This document shows positions 9,949 through 20,630 of a stretch of 64,000 nucleotides of DNA, piece after piece. The number at the start of each line of letters is the position of its first letter. The stretch's first letter is position 1. Below the pieces are notes generated by a model that had not been told where the DNA came from, did no database searches, and worked only from the letters and a program-made list of their open reading frames with translations. Location: NCBI GenBank assembly GCA_001600415.1, contig BCJX01000011.1, forward strand, positions 241,029 through 305,028. Direction: 5' to 3'. Position numbers and translations under genes: made by a program. The DNA is from Pascua guehoae (taxonomy: Eukaryota; Basidiomycota; Tremellomycetes; Trichosporonales; Trichosporonaceae).

Positions 9949-12006
9949 CGGCACGCCCGGCGGTGCCTTCACTCCCATGCACCCGGCTGCGACCATCTCG
10001 TCGTCATAGTCGGAGAGGTAGGGCTCCGGCGACGACGAGGGGGTGATGGACCCGTTGCGCTCCTCGCCGTCAGAGTTGAGATCCGTCTCCCACGGCGGCA
10101 CGTAGCTGCGCTGCGTCGCATGGCGTGCTCGCAGCGCGCCGCTCGATGGTACCAAGTTTGGGTTGAACCCTTCGCCATATGTCCACGGCGAGTCTGCCAT
10201 GGGTGCTGAGGGCATGTACTGCGTCGGGTCGCGTGGGGGCCACGAGTACTGCATCTCCCGTTCTGGGACGGTCAGCATTTATCATCTGTGGTGTTAACAC
10301 CGCGTTGATACCCTACACCCGAGGTGGCGCAAGGATGGAGCAACTTACTAAACCATGTCTCCGACATCATCGTCACTACGCAGGTGACCACGCAGTCGGG
10401 CCTGCAGGAGACTCGTGCTGGAGGCAACACCGTTGCCGTTCAGGCCGCCGAGCGGGGGCACCCAGTCTGTGGTTTGATACCCCAGGTTGGCCGAGATGAC
10501 GCCATCCCAGTCGGCGATCGACTCACCACCAGCGTCGGGGTTTACGGGGTATGAGAGGCCGTCGTCGCGCATCGTCTGGGGCCACAGCCAGAGGTAGGGT
10601 TTGGGTCCAAGAACAGCCTTCATGTTGTTCATGAGGCCCACATTCTGGGTAGCAGTCAGCAACAGCCTCACCCAGTTGGTCAGCTCCGTACATAAGGATA
10701 CTTGATCTCTTTAATCTTTCCACGGCGCACGAGCGTCGCGACCTTGTCCTTTTCCCAGCGCTCAATGGTGGTCGAGTTGCCGGAAATGAGGTACAGGTGG
10801 TAGAGAGAAAAAAAGCCGACACAGATCCACACGGGGATGCAGGCGGCAAAGTTGAAGACGAGAAAGAGCATGTCGCTCACGTCGGGAATGTCGAATGGGT
10901 TCATGAACATTTCGTAGCCCTTGCGCAGCATCATGACCAGATGGTACGAGCACGCAATGTCGACCCAGAGGAGGAAGCGGATAAAATGGCCATGGTTGAA
11001 GTAGCCGACGCCTGGGGTCAGCTATGCGTAGGTGGCACGATGCGTACAGTTGGCGACCCATGGGCAGTGGTCTGCTGGTCAGCGGAGATGTTCGAGTTTG
11101 AGGGCGGAGGAGGGAGACACTCACGGTCAAGCTGGAGTGAGCATCGAGAAGGAAGGAGCGGTTAGTAGCGGCGGTTGGTGCGAGCGGCGCTATGGACGCA
11201 CTTTCAACTGCTCGGTCAGCATCTGAGCCCTCCCACATGGCACGCGACAACTCACAACACACGTCTTGCACTTGCGGCAGTGGTGTGCACGGGGCGGCTT
11301 GTAGTGGTCACACATCTTGCAGTACCGCAGCCCCCCGCTCTGCTTGACCTCGATGGCGTCACCAGAGTGGAGGTCGGGGCGCTGGCGTCAGTGCTGCGAA
11401 CGGCGTTGTGTGACCAGGGCAATTGGTGTGGGAAGCAAGGTCGTGGGCGGTACCACGTTGGTGAGACTCGGGGATACGGGCACGAGCACAACTCACCCAT
11501 CCTTCCGGTACGTGTCCGGGCGACGTCGAAACGACGAGCCGGTAGTTCCACCAGATCATGGCGACGAACAGGCTGGTTGTCAGCTGGCCCACAGTGCTGC
11601 GTGCATGCATCGGTATCGGTAAAGACGTGGGTATCGTGTCGGAGGCACCCGCACGCGCATGGCCGACGTCACGTTCGGCTGCGGCGCCGCCATTCGTTCC
11701 TCGGCGAAACCCCTTCTTCACTCCGTTCACCCCCGGACTCGACCGTCGGACTCACTTGAACGGCACGAGGAGCTTGATCAAGTCAACACTCAGCACGCGC
11801 CCGTACCATGGCCAGATGATGAAGATCTGGGACGAGTAGGCGATGAACCCGATCAGCAAGGACGTGCCCGTCACCCTTGGGTCCGTCAGCGGTTTGCCAC
11901 CACCGTTGCATTGCGCATACGCGTCCGCGTCCGCGTTCGCCGCCGGCGAATTGCCGCCCGCGGAGAGTGGGCGTACGTACCAAAGTCGGGTGCCCCAGTC
12001 GGCCAT
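9682..12006 (-). CDS. PFA4: Palmitoyltransferase, DHHC family, Pfa4-type
   Basis: Exons: 11756-12006, 11497-11596, 11256-11381, 11202-11207 (6 nt), 11125-11131 (7 nt), 11048-11071 (24 nt), 10692-11011, about 10380-10644, and about 9682-10262; about 559 aa. The Cys-rich domain reads [47 protein letters not shown], so the DHHC Asp lies in the 7-nt exon. TM segments: [31 protein letters not shown], a pair after the DHHC, and [39 protein letters not shown] is the conserved Pfa4 stretch after TM4. Introns are 159, 115, 48, 70, 53, 36 and 47 nt. The last donor is unresolved: GTAAGT at 10348 gives the wrong frame, GTAGTG at 10379 fits. Yeast Pfa4 acylates chitin synthase Chs3 at the ER. Confidence 0.9.
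9902..9949 (+). repeat. (CCCATG)n hexamer microsatellite, coding
   Basis: About eight tandem CCCATG units. On the minus strand they encode an alternating Met-Gly run in the cytosolic tail of the palmitoyltransferase. The unit is a multiple of three, so length changes keep the frame. Confidence 0.9.
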
Positions 12007-12635
12007 TGCGGCTGAAGGAGGCAAAGACGGGGGGGAAGGGAGAAGGAAGAAGGGGTGCCGAGACGAGGCGGAGAAGGAAGAAGAGATGGACAAAGTGGTG
12101 GAAGAAAGGAATATCGGGAAATCAAAGGAGGGGCTGGATCTGTGGATTGTTGGTTGGTAGCAAGAAAGTGGAGGGGGAACGGGGGAGGGGGAACTAAGCC
12201 TTCCTCCGGGCGAGTGCGGAATGGGAATTTATGTACTTTGCAGGGCCGCACAGCCGCCACCGCCCGCAGTCGCAAAACTCATCATTATGACCAACAACTT
12301 GTACTCTCCTCTCGACGAAAACAATCATACCCTCACAGCCCCCTCGCAGCCCTTACTCCGCGCCGACGCCACCGAGCAATAAGAAGAGCATGCGAGGCGC
12401 GACGTGCTGAGACGCGATCCGAGCACAGGGGCATTCAACACAGTCCATAAAATGTGTAAAGTAAAACTCTAGCATACAAGGGCAGCGTGCAGCGTGTCTC
12501 CTGCATCGCGTACCCAGTCACAGCTGTCCTAGGTGGTCGGTTACAGTACGGGGCTTCGGATGTAACCTCTGCCCCCGTCGCCGCCGACGAGCCTGGCCAG
12601 CTTTTCTCGCCCCTCGGCCCCAATGCTACCGACCC
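12007..12635. other. Intergenic region upstream of PFA4
   Basis: 629 bp between two minus-strand genes. A purine-rich stretch at 12010-12200 (pyrimidine-rich in the gene's sense) is a likely promoter/5'UTR. No gene seen. Confidence 0.5.
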
Positions 12636-14083
12636 CTACTCAGGCCTTTTGGCACGGACCGGCACGTTGGGCGCGGGGATGAAGCCGAGGATGCCAAACG
12701 TGAGGGTATACACGGCGGTGGCTGGGTGTTCGTCAGCGGCGCCCAAACCAAACAAAGTACGAGTTGACAAACTCACAGCCTGCAAGAGCGCCGAGGAGGC
12801 CCAAGCCGGGCTTATTGGAGAGGTGGAGGGTTTGGCGGATCGTATCACGGATGGCACCGTACGGTGGTGGGCTGCGCGAGCGGGTAAGAGCAAAGACCAG
12901 AGTTGACCAGCCCAGGAGGATCGCAACGGTCAGGAGCTGCTGGTCAGTAACGGGTGGGAGCGTTGTGCAGAGTGGTGAACGCGTGCTCGCTGCCAGCCAC
13001 ACAGTGGACCCAGAACAGTGCTCGGTAATACAGTCCGCGTTTTGCGGACCCCCTGGTCATCGGTGACACTCCCAGTGCGGGCTCGTGCCCGCTCCGGCAA
13101 CGGCAGATGCCGGCTCCTAGACGTACCGGAACAATGACACGGAGTCGGCGCGACTGCTGCCAGTTGGGGTACTGCCGTCAGCGGTGCCACGCTCCCAGGG
13201 TCTTACATTCGGGACGTGACCTCGGAACCACGGGAGGAAAACAGTGAGGTACAGGAAGAGGATCTGCAGTTTAGCAAGGGCAGAGGGGTGTCGAGTCGTG
13301 ATGTGGACGAGGAGCGCGACGTACCACGGTGAGGCCGTGACATCCCAGCGCGACGTTGAGCATGCGCCTGCGCGTCAGTATTGTAAAGGTAGTGAGGTCC
13401 ATGTGAGGTCCCATGTCCTGAACGCTATGCTGCCGATAGTCACAGCAGGGTAGGTGGGAGGCTCGTCGCAACGGAGAGGAACCGCTCGCGCCCTTGGGCA
13501 CACCAAGGCAACGAGGTAGTCTCGCATTGCACGTATGAAACCCCACGAGTTGCACGAGGTTCCCACAACACCCATATCGCACACACGAGCCACAGCACTG
13601 TGTGTCTGTCTCCTGAGGCAGGGCATGGCGTCATGGGGACCAGAAAACGATGCGGTGGAGGACGGACAGCAACGACGCCGTTCTAGGCCATCCACCAAGA
13701 ACGTCGACGGCCATGCCGACTGGCCAAAGACCGACCCCGGCGCAACAGCAGTAGAGTTCAGGAACGACCCAACATTGAACGAGCCTCGATCCAGTCTTTC
13801 GACACGGGTGCCAGTTGTTTCGCAGAGACAACTTTATCCAAACTCACCGAGCCCAGCCCGCCTGGGGAATGTGGGCGACGACGCCCCAGAGGTCGAGCCA
13901 CCAGATGCCCGCGGCGCCCGCGGCGACATACTTGCCGTGCTTGACGAGGGCCTTTGTGAACGACTGGGACGCGGTGCCGGCGGGGCGCGGCGAGACGCGA
14001 ATGTAGGCATTGTGCGACTGGCGGCGTTGGCGGGCCGTCGTGGAGCTAGCTGCGCCTGCTGCGGCGGGGCGGGGGGTGGCCAT
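12636..14083 (-). CDS. Small multi-pass membrane protein, unknown function
   Basis: Six exons join in frame to 208 aa: 13848-14083, 13325-13367, 13207-13263, 13127-13171, 12777-12936 and 12636-12721. Hydrophobic segments: YVAAGAAGIWWLDLWGVVAH, NVALGCHGLTV running into ILFLYLTVFLPWF, LLTVAILLGWSTLVFAL, and GSTAVYTLTFGILGFIP. Between them is a soluble turn, RGHVPNYPNWQQSRRLRV. Intron 3 is 35 nt (13172-13206) with donor GTAAGA and branch GCTGAC. Intron 1 (480 nt) is long and could hide a further exon: a hydrophobic stretch LWLVCAIWVLWE occurs inside it on the same strand. I do not recognise the family; topology suggests an ER or other endomembrane protein with four TM helices. Confidence 0.65.
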
Positions 14084-14874
14084 GGTCGTGCCTTGTAGCG
14101 GGGGGTTGGAGGAGGGAGCGTAGAGCGTGGATGGATGGTAAAGGGGTGGTGTAGTGGATTGTGGGAGATGACGAAGGTGGAGATGATGGGTGAGATGGTG
14201 TGAGGTGGAAGTTGTTGTAGTGAGAGTTGATGGTTCGGGTAATCTGCTACCTAGCCCCCTCCTCACACCCTGGGCATGCCGTGCCGTGGCAAATGGCTTT
14301 CTTTGCATGCCACAGTCTGACGTCATGCGTCATGACCACCGCCATGTTTGCTGCTGCTGCTGCGCTGCTGCACTGTCTGCCATTCAGACTTTCCTATGCA
14401 TGCATGAATGCAAAAGCGAGATTTCTATGGCTCTTCTCTCACCTCGTCCCCGACAGCCCGCCGCTTACCATGCAGGCTTGAATTCTTGCTCGGACGGCTC
14501 GTTGAAAACGTTGATGCACCAGCTGCAGGGTTAGACGACTCGTGGGGTCTTTTTATTTTCCGTTCCGTTTCCCCAAACCCGCCCGTGTACCCGCAGCCAC
14601 CAACCACGTTCCAAGTCGCAACCCCCTCTAGTCTACCCTGGATGTGTTCCTCATGCACTCATACAACACCCTGCCAGACGCAGGCGTTTCAGCCCATCAG
14701 TCGGCGCATTACGGTAGCCAGAAGACTGGAGACTCGTCGTCCAGTTTATTCCAACCTCCGAACGGAATGCTGCAATGGCTGCCAAGCATAGAGGCACAAG
14801 CACAGGGACCACGTCAACTGAAGTACGTCCGGACTGGCTGCAGTAGAGTCGCCCGCCTGCCTGACCGTACTGTA
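14084..14874. other. Intergenic region
   Basis: About 790 bp between two minus-strand genes. A GCTGCTGCTGCTGCG run sits near 14350. No gene seen. Confidence 0.45.
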
Positions 14875-16670
14875 TCACACCGATTCGAGAACACAGCCAG
14901 TGACGCACCGTGGAGAGTACTCTGCCGGGACGTTGGCGCGCTGGCGGTGCGCGGCCCCGATCCTGTTGAGCTCCTCGAACGCCTCGTCGGGGAGGTCAAA
15001 GGTCTCAAAGTTGCTCTGAGAGAGTGTAAGCGAGTTGTACCACAAGAGCTGATATCGGCGCGGCAGCTGGCTTCCGTTGGTGGCCAACCCAAGGTGCGGG
15101 TGCAGGACACGCCTGGCACGCCGGCACCCCACCTCACCCACTCACCCTGATGCGCGACGGCGTGACCGACTTGGGAATGACGCTGAAGCCATTCTTGGTC
15201 GCCCACGCAATGAGGACCTGGGCGGGGTCCTTGCCCAGCCGCTTGGCAATGGCCTGCACCTCGGGGCTGTCAATGACGCGCGTCTTGCCCGTCAGGTTGT
15301 TCCCGAGCGGGCTGTACGCCGTGATGACGATGCCCTTGTCCTTTGAGTATTGGTACAGCTCGGGCTGCTGGAGCGTGGGGTGCGCCTGGGGTTAGCGGTG
15401 GGTCGTGGGCGGGTGGATAGTGGGTGTGGTGGTGCTGTGGCAGGGGGGGGGGGGGGGGGCTGGGTGCGTGTGTTCTTGTCGGTCTCCCAGCTCGTCCCCC
15501 TTGGCATGCTACACACTTGGTTCCGGCGAGAGCCAGTGCAGAATGAGCACTGGATAGGCGACTCCTGCAACTTTATGCCTACCATTCATATGAGTGGAGG
15601 AGGAGCCTAGCTCCTGCTGAATGACTGGCGGGAACACAGCTGCCGGAATCACCCATCCAGTGCTCATTTTGCGCTGGCTTTCGGCAGGACCAAGTGCGGG
15701 AGGTGCTGTCTTCCACCATCGTCACTATCCCTGTCCAGAGACAACATCTCCAGACGCCCGCATTCGACCCACCTCAATCTGGTTGACAGCCGGTACGACG
15801 CCCGTCGCCTCGATGAGCTTGTCAATCTGCGCAGCAGTAAAGTTGGACACGCCAATGGCGCGAACCTTGTCCGTCTGCTTGTAGACGCGCACGACCTCCT
15901 TCCACGTGTCGGCAATGCTGGGGCCGTCCCAGTCGATTGCGGCCTCGCCCTTGTCCGTCTTGGGGAAGAGGCTGTCGCCGGGGAGGAACGGCACGGGCCA
16001 GTGGACGAGGTACAGGTCGAGATAGGGCGTGTCGAGCTGGCTGAGCGTGAGATCGAGGTCCTTTTCGACGCGTTCGGCGCGGTGCGAATTGTTCCACAGT
16101 TTGGACGTGAGCCAGATGTCGTTGCGCGCGACGCCAGAGTCCTTGATGCCCTTGCCGACCTCGGCCTGGTTGCCTGGCGTGTCAGCTGTCTGTCACTGTT
16201 GCCGGGTTGCTCGTCTAAAGCTCGTTGGTACAAACGGTAGATCTGTGTGTGAGCTGTATTCCTCGATTGGGCCCAGCACGCACCAGTGCGGCGTCAATGT
16301 GGCGATATCCCGCCTTGAGCGCCTCGGTGACGCTGTTGTCAGCCTCTGCCCCCACCTCGGTTGCCCGCGCAGCTCGACAGAGGTTCCCCCGGGTTGAACA
16401 CTATGAGGACAGGACACTCACGCCCGCTCGACCTACGCGTCAGCCCTACACCTGTACTATGCACTCGAAATCCTACACCTGTACTATGCACTCGAAATCC
16501 AACGAGCAGCAAGCAAGAGAGGCATCGTGCCCGCTGTTCTTTCACACGCACCTCTCCAGGCTTGGCTTGCCATGTGCCGAACCCGATCTGCGGGATGCGC
16601 CTGCCGTTGTTCCTGGGGTCAGCTTTGCATCGCAGGCGACGTACAGGAGGAGGGTGCGGCCGAGAGACAT
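14875..16670 (-). CDS. Aldo-keto reductase
   Basis: Exons: 16645-16670 (26 nt), 16552-16612, 16284-16343, 16236-16242 (7 nt), 15773-16173, 15146-15385, and 14875-15015. Joined, the start reads [14 protein letters not shown] then [15 protein letters not shown], the canonical AKR N-terminus. HIDAAL is followed by IYRNQAEVG, where Ile-Tyr and the first base of Arg come from the 7-nt exon; this Tyr is the catalytic acid. The rest of the tetrad is Asp (HID), Lys (TSKLWN) and His (LVHWP). IGVSNF, VNQIEAHP and [10 protein letters not shown] are family motifs. Intron 1 is 32 nt. The extreme C-terminus after AEYSP is uncertain: no W-containing tail is found, and a donor GTGCGT there may lead to another exon. 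The natural substrate is unknown. Confidence 0.88.
15443..15459. repeat. Poly-G run of 17 in AKR intron 5
   Basis: 17 consecutive G (poly-C in the gene's sense) within the 387-nt intron 15386-15772. Confidence 0.9.
16445..16498. repeat. 27-bp perfect tandem duplication in AKR intron 2
   Basis: Two identical 27-bp units, beginning CCTACACCTGTACT, lie head to tail inside the 208-nt intron 16344-16551. Identity suggests a recent duplication. Confidence 0.95.
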
Positions 16671-17217
16671 TGCGAGTGTTTTGCGTTGTGGACGAGTGGG
16701 AAGATATCAACTGTCCAAGCGGACATGCAACTGGACGACAGGAGGGGGTTGGTTCACAGAGTCAACATTCCGATCCGGTGTCCTGGGTTCTTGTCTGATG
16801 GCACGCTCGTAGTGTGGGATGCCGAGGCGGACATGATTCTGACAGATGACGTCGATGCAAAACCGTTGCTCAGTACATCCCCCGGGTCGCCGGCCATTTC
16901 CGCCCAATCAACAACAACCCCACACCCCACCCACCCCAGACTCGAGCACCATCACAAACTCTGTAGCAGAGGAAGGAATACACAATGCATACACTACCAC
17001 TGTAGTTGTCGCAGAATAGCTATAGAGTAGAAGAGCGACACATGGTGTGTACAGTGCGACAGCTTGGACGCCCATGTCCAGTGCGCGCACTCTGTAACAC
17101 AGCAGCCAGGTGGTCCGTGGACGGGATCCCTCGGCCCCATACCGCTTTGTGGACGGGTGTGCGACGCTGTCCCAAGACGCTGTCCCAACCTCTACGCCGC
17201 TGCAACTCGACACGAGC
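16671..17217. other. Intergenic region upstream of AKR
   Basis: 547 bp between two minus-strand genes. No gene seen. Confidence 0.5.
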
Positions 17218-18517
17218 TCACCCGTCGTGGTAATACTTGTTAAACTTTTCGACGAGCTGTGCGTCACTCTGCCCATTAGCGCGACGGTCGAGATAGACAG
17301 ACGTACGCGGAAGCGCTGCTGGAAGCCGGTAAAGCCTTCGCGGAGGACGAGGACTTGCTGCGCCGGTGCGTCCGGGAGGATGAGCTCGCGGGCCTCGGCG
17401 TAGCGCTGGAAATGTGTCGGGAAGGAATAATGAGAGGGGCGTTCGGGAAAGAGGGCAGTATCATGGTTTGGGGACGGAGCGAGGATGGGTGATCGCGAGA
17501 GAGGTCGGACATGTCAGCAGGCAGGTATCAGATTGACCGGGTTGACATACACGCGCAGACTTTGGCCCCCTGCCGTCAGCGGAAGAAGTAACGAAGAGCA
17601 ACTTACCTGACCTGTGACAGCGCACAGTCTCTGTGTCAGTCATTGCTCCCTACGAAACTCAAGCCTTGGCCGGGGGGTTGCCCCGCTTCTGCTCCAACAG
17701 GCCCCACGGCGCCCAATGCCAGGTGTTTCAACCACGCCCCTCATACTCACGGAACACGACCTGCGGCACTGCGCGTCAGCCCATGCCCACCTTGCAAGAC
17801 GCACCATTCTCGACGCGCTTGACCAGCTCGTCCATAGCGGCCAGGAGCGTGTCGCTGGGGTAGTTGAGCGCGCCGACAATGTTGCCGCCCTGGAGTCAGT
17901 ATTGGTGAACAACAGGCTGGTGGTTATGTCCGCCAGAGGTGGAGATAGGTTTGTATCCGGACACGTTTCAAGAGGCCAGCATGCCAGCAGTAAACAGCAA
18001 GCAAGCGCCAGTAGAAGCCCACCCAGGTCCCAAAGGCTACCGAAAGGGTGCCCACGATACCCTCTGAGCCGTACCCAACCCCACCCGGGAGCAACACACT
18101 CACTGCAAAGTCACTGTCGCGGACGTCAATCACGGCCCAGTCCTTGCCTGCCCCCTCTGGGTGTTCTCTGATGAGCTTTGCGAGTTCCTGTGTGATCAGT
18201 GTGGGTCCGAGCGGTGTGCGGATGAGGCACGGGCAGCGCAGCAGGCAATAGGTAGCGATGCTCGGGGGTCGGGGGGCGCTCGGACAGCGATATGTGCCTG
18301 TGTTTCCGAGAGGAGTGGGGGGGTGGGGAGTGGGGCGCGTCGTGTGCAGTATCCAGACTGTACGCCATCGCGACGGACAGACGTGCCGAGGAACCACACA
18401 TCCACTCCCCAAGATCCACGATCCGCTCCCCCCTCGTCTCCCTTTACCCAGCCCACACCTGCACGAGGCGGTACGCACCTCGGCATTGATGTACCGATAC
18501 TTTGGCGTGAGGCTCAT
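17218..18517 (-). CDS. Cdc25-like rhodanese-fold phosphatase / arsenate reductase (Ibp1/Acr2 group)
   Basis: Eight exons for only 138 aa: 18479-18517, 18104-18187, 17805-17889, 17751-17768 (18 nt), 17607-17628 (22 nt), 17551-17569 (19 nt), 17307-17405 and 17218-17268. All phases close. The product starts MSLTPKYRYINAE and carries WAVIDVRDSDFAGGNIVGAL (rhodanese strands) and the active loop HCALSQVRGP (HCX5R). The loop is split: VVF and the first base of His in the 18-nt exon, the rest through the first two bases of Arg in the 22-nt exon, then GPKSAR in the 19-nt exon. Introns of 36, 37 and 38 nt occur here. Length and loop match S. pombe Ibp1 and plant CDC25-like arsenate reductase; either a tyrosine phosphatase or an arsenate reductase role is possible. 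Confidence 0.9.
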
Positions 18518-19038
18518 CTTGCGATCCGGTGTGTGCGTGCGTGTCGGTTCCGTCGGTGTCGGTGTCGCGGTCGTGGTGGAGGTAGATGGAGAGGATGTGA
18601 AGGCGCGTTTTGGCCCAGTCGGCGCTGGCTGCAGAGGGGCGGGACGGATGAAGCGGGTTAGTCTCTGCAGCGCGCGCATAAACACAGCGTGGGGGTCGAG
18701 AGAGTGTAGCGAGTGTGAGTGTGAGTTGTGAGAGTTGTGCGAGTGTAGCGCAGAGGTAGCACAGGTGCATCAATGCATGCATGGGGCGGCGTAGAGGCAG
18801 GCAGAAAGTGACATTGCGCCAGGCTGGCGTCTGTGACGTGACTGTGACCTTTTGATCGGGGCCGTTGCCTTTGGTGTGGTTTGAACGGAACCAATGAGTG
18901 TTGGAGCAAAGTCGAGTATGTCAGCAAAAGTCGGTCCCACAAAGCCGAAAGTCACCCAAACCTTGTTTGCGATTCTCCGTCATCCCCGCTGCATTTCTGT
19001 TGTTCACCATCATTCTCCACCCTTCTCTCGCCACCACC
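18518..19038. promoter_or_regulatory. Divergent promoter region between phosphatase/arsenate reductase and GRX5
   Basis: 521 bp between two head-to-head ATGs. It contains a pyrimidine-rich stretch on the GRX5 side near 18975-19035. No TATA box is evident. Shared regulation of the two redox-related genes is an inference from orientation. Confidence 0.5.
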
Positions 19039-20630
19039 ATGTTTGCCCGTGCCGGTCTCCGCACCCTTGTGAGCTTCTCACGCCCCCCCCCCCCCGGGAC
19101 TTTTTTCCTGCTACGCTGTTTTGCTGACGACAGAACGCCCTCCCCCGCACGCAGGTCGCGCGCGCGACGACGGTGCTCGCGCAGCGCCGCCTGTTGTCCG
19201 ACCACGCGCGGAAACTCATCGACGAAGTGAGTGCGAATTGGATCTCGAGCGGGGCTGCGCGCGAAGCGTAGGGGGATCGGAAGGTCGTATGCAGAGGTGT
19301 GGGGCGAGTGGGCGTATCCCCGAGCTCGCTGCATCGCGAACTCGAGCTCAAGCTCGAGCTCGACGAGAACCAAAACACGAACGAGCATGGGATCCACGCA
19401 AGGCTGCTCAGGCAACACCACCACAACCCTCGCAAGCTTCTCGCTTCCTGCTTCTCAATTCTCCCTAGGACTCCACTCCACTCGGCACCCACTTCGCCCA
19501 ACCTTCCGCTAACACCCCAGGCGGTGCACAAGAACCCCCTCGTCGTGTTCATGAAGGGCACGCCCGACCAGCCGCAGTGCGGCTTCTCGCGCGCCGTCAT
19601 CCAGATTCTCGAGGTGCAGGGTGTCCCTCCCCAGAAGCTCGTCGCGTTCAACTGCCTCGAGGACCCCGAGCTGCGTGAGGGCATCAAGGAGTACAGGTGG
19701 GTGAGGGCGAGTGCTTCTGATTCGGGTGCGGGTGGAGAGGGAGCGAATGGCGAGGTAGTGGGGTGGGGGACGTCCCGGGGTGAGCTGCGACATGGAGTGT
19801 GCTAGACGCGGGGGAAATGGGACAAGCAGACTCGAACGTGACAAGCACGAGGCGTGAGCACTGCCCGCCCAAGTCCGACCTGTTGCCTTGCTTCCCTGCA
19901 TCGGCGCCGTGAACGCTTCTCGGTTGGTCCTCAATCGGAGAGCGTTTTCTGCGCAGCCCCGCCGAGTCTGGTGGGTCGCGCTCGCGCTCCCCTCGGTCTC
20001 TGCCGTAGGGCTTTGAGGGTGTCACACCCCCATGCGCAGTTCGTGCGGCTCCGGCAAGTCTGGCTACGGCAAGGCTGGTTGAGTTGCCAAGCTTCCCTCC
20101 AGCTGCCTGAACGCTTCTGTTTCTTGGGCATTGGCCCTCATTTGAGAAAACTCGCGCCCTTCTTCCCTGCTTCCGCTTCGAGAGTCCCCCGCCACCAGAT
20201 CATCCCCTTCTTCGCCCCCCCAACAGGCGCTGACAAACAGCGAGTGGCCGACGATCCCCCAGGTCTACGTCAACGGCGAGTTTGTCGGTGGATGCGACAT
20301 TATGATCTCCAGTACGTGTCGCCGTGTGAAAGTGTCATGGCTGGTGTGCTACTCCAGTCCATGCTGTGCCAGAGTGGCGACGCCATGGACGGCTCGATGT
20401 GGCTGTGGCCTAGACTCGCGACTGCCCAGACCGAGTCGACCCAGTGGCGAGAAAGCTTGCACTTGTAACAGAACCACAACCCACAAATATACCCCACATG
20501 TCCGCCTTCCCGCTGACACACAGTGCACCAGTCTGGCGAGCTCGAGGACCTGCTCGTCAAGGAGGGCATTGTCGAGGAGCTGCCGCCGCTCCCCGAGGGC
20601 GAGGAGGCGGCGGGCGAGGAGAAGAAGTAG
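19039..20630 (+). CDS. GRX5: Mitochondrial monothiol glutaredoxin
   Basis: Exons 19039-19068, 19134-19226, 19521-19696, 20241-20311 and 20524-20630 give 158 aa. Residues 1-30 are rich in Arg, Leu and Ala without acids, fitting a mitochondrial presequence. Then come [19 protein letters not shown] (monothiol active site CGFS), a [17 protein letters not shown] block (cis-Pro and GSH-binding Gly-Gly-Cys-Asp), and a Glu-rich tail. Grx5 transfers 2Fe-2S clusters from the Isu1 scaffold to acceptor proteins with glutathione as ligand. Introns are 65, 294, 544 and 212 nt. A CTAAC branch lies 6 nt before the acceptor at 19520. Intron 1 contains a 13-C run at about 19083-19095. Confidence 0.95.
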
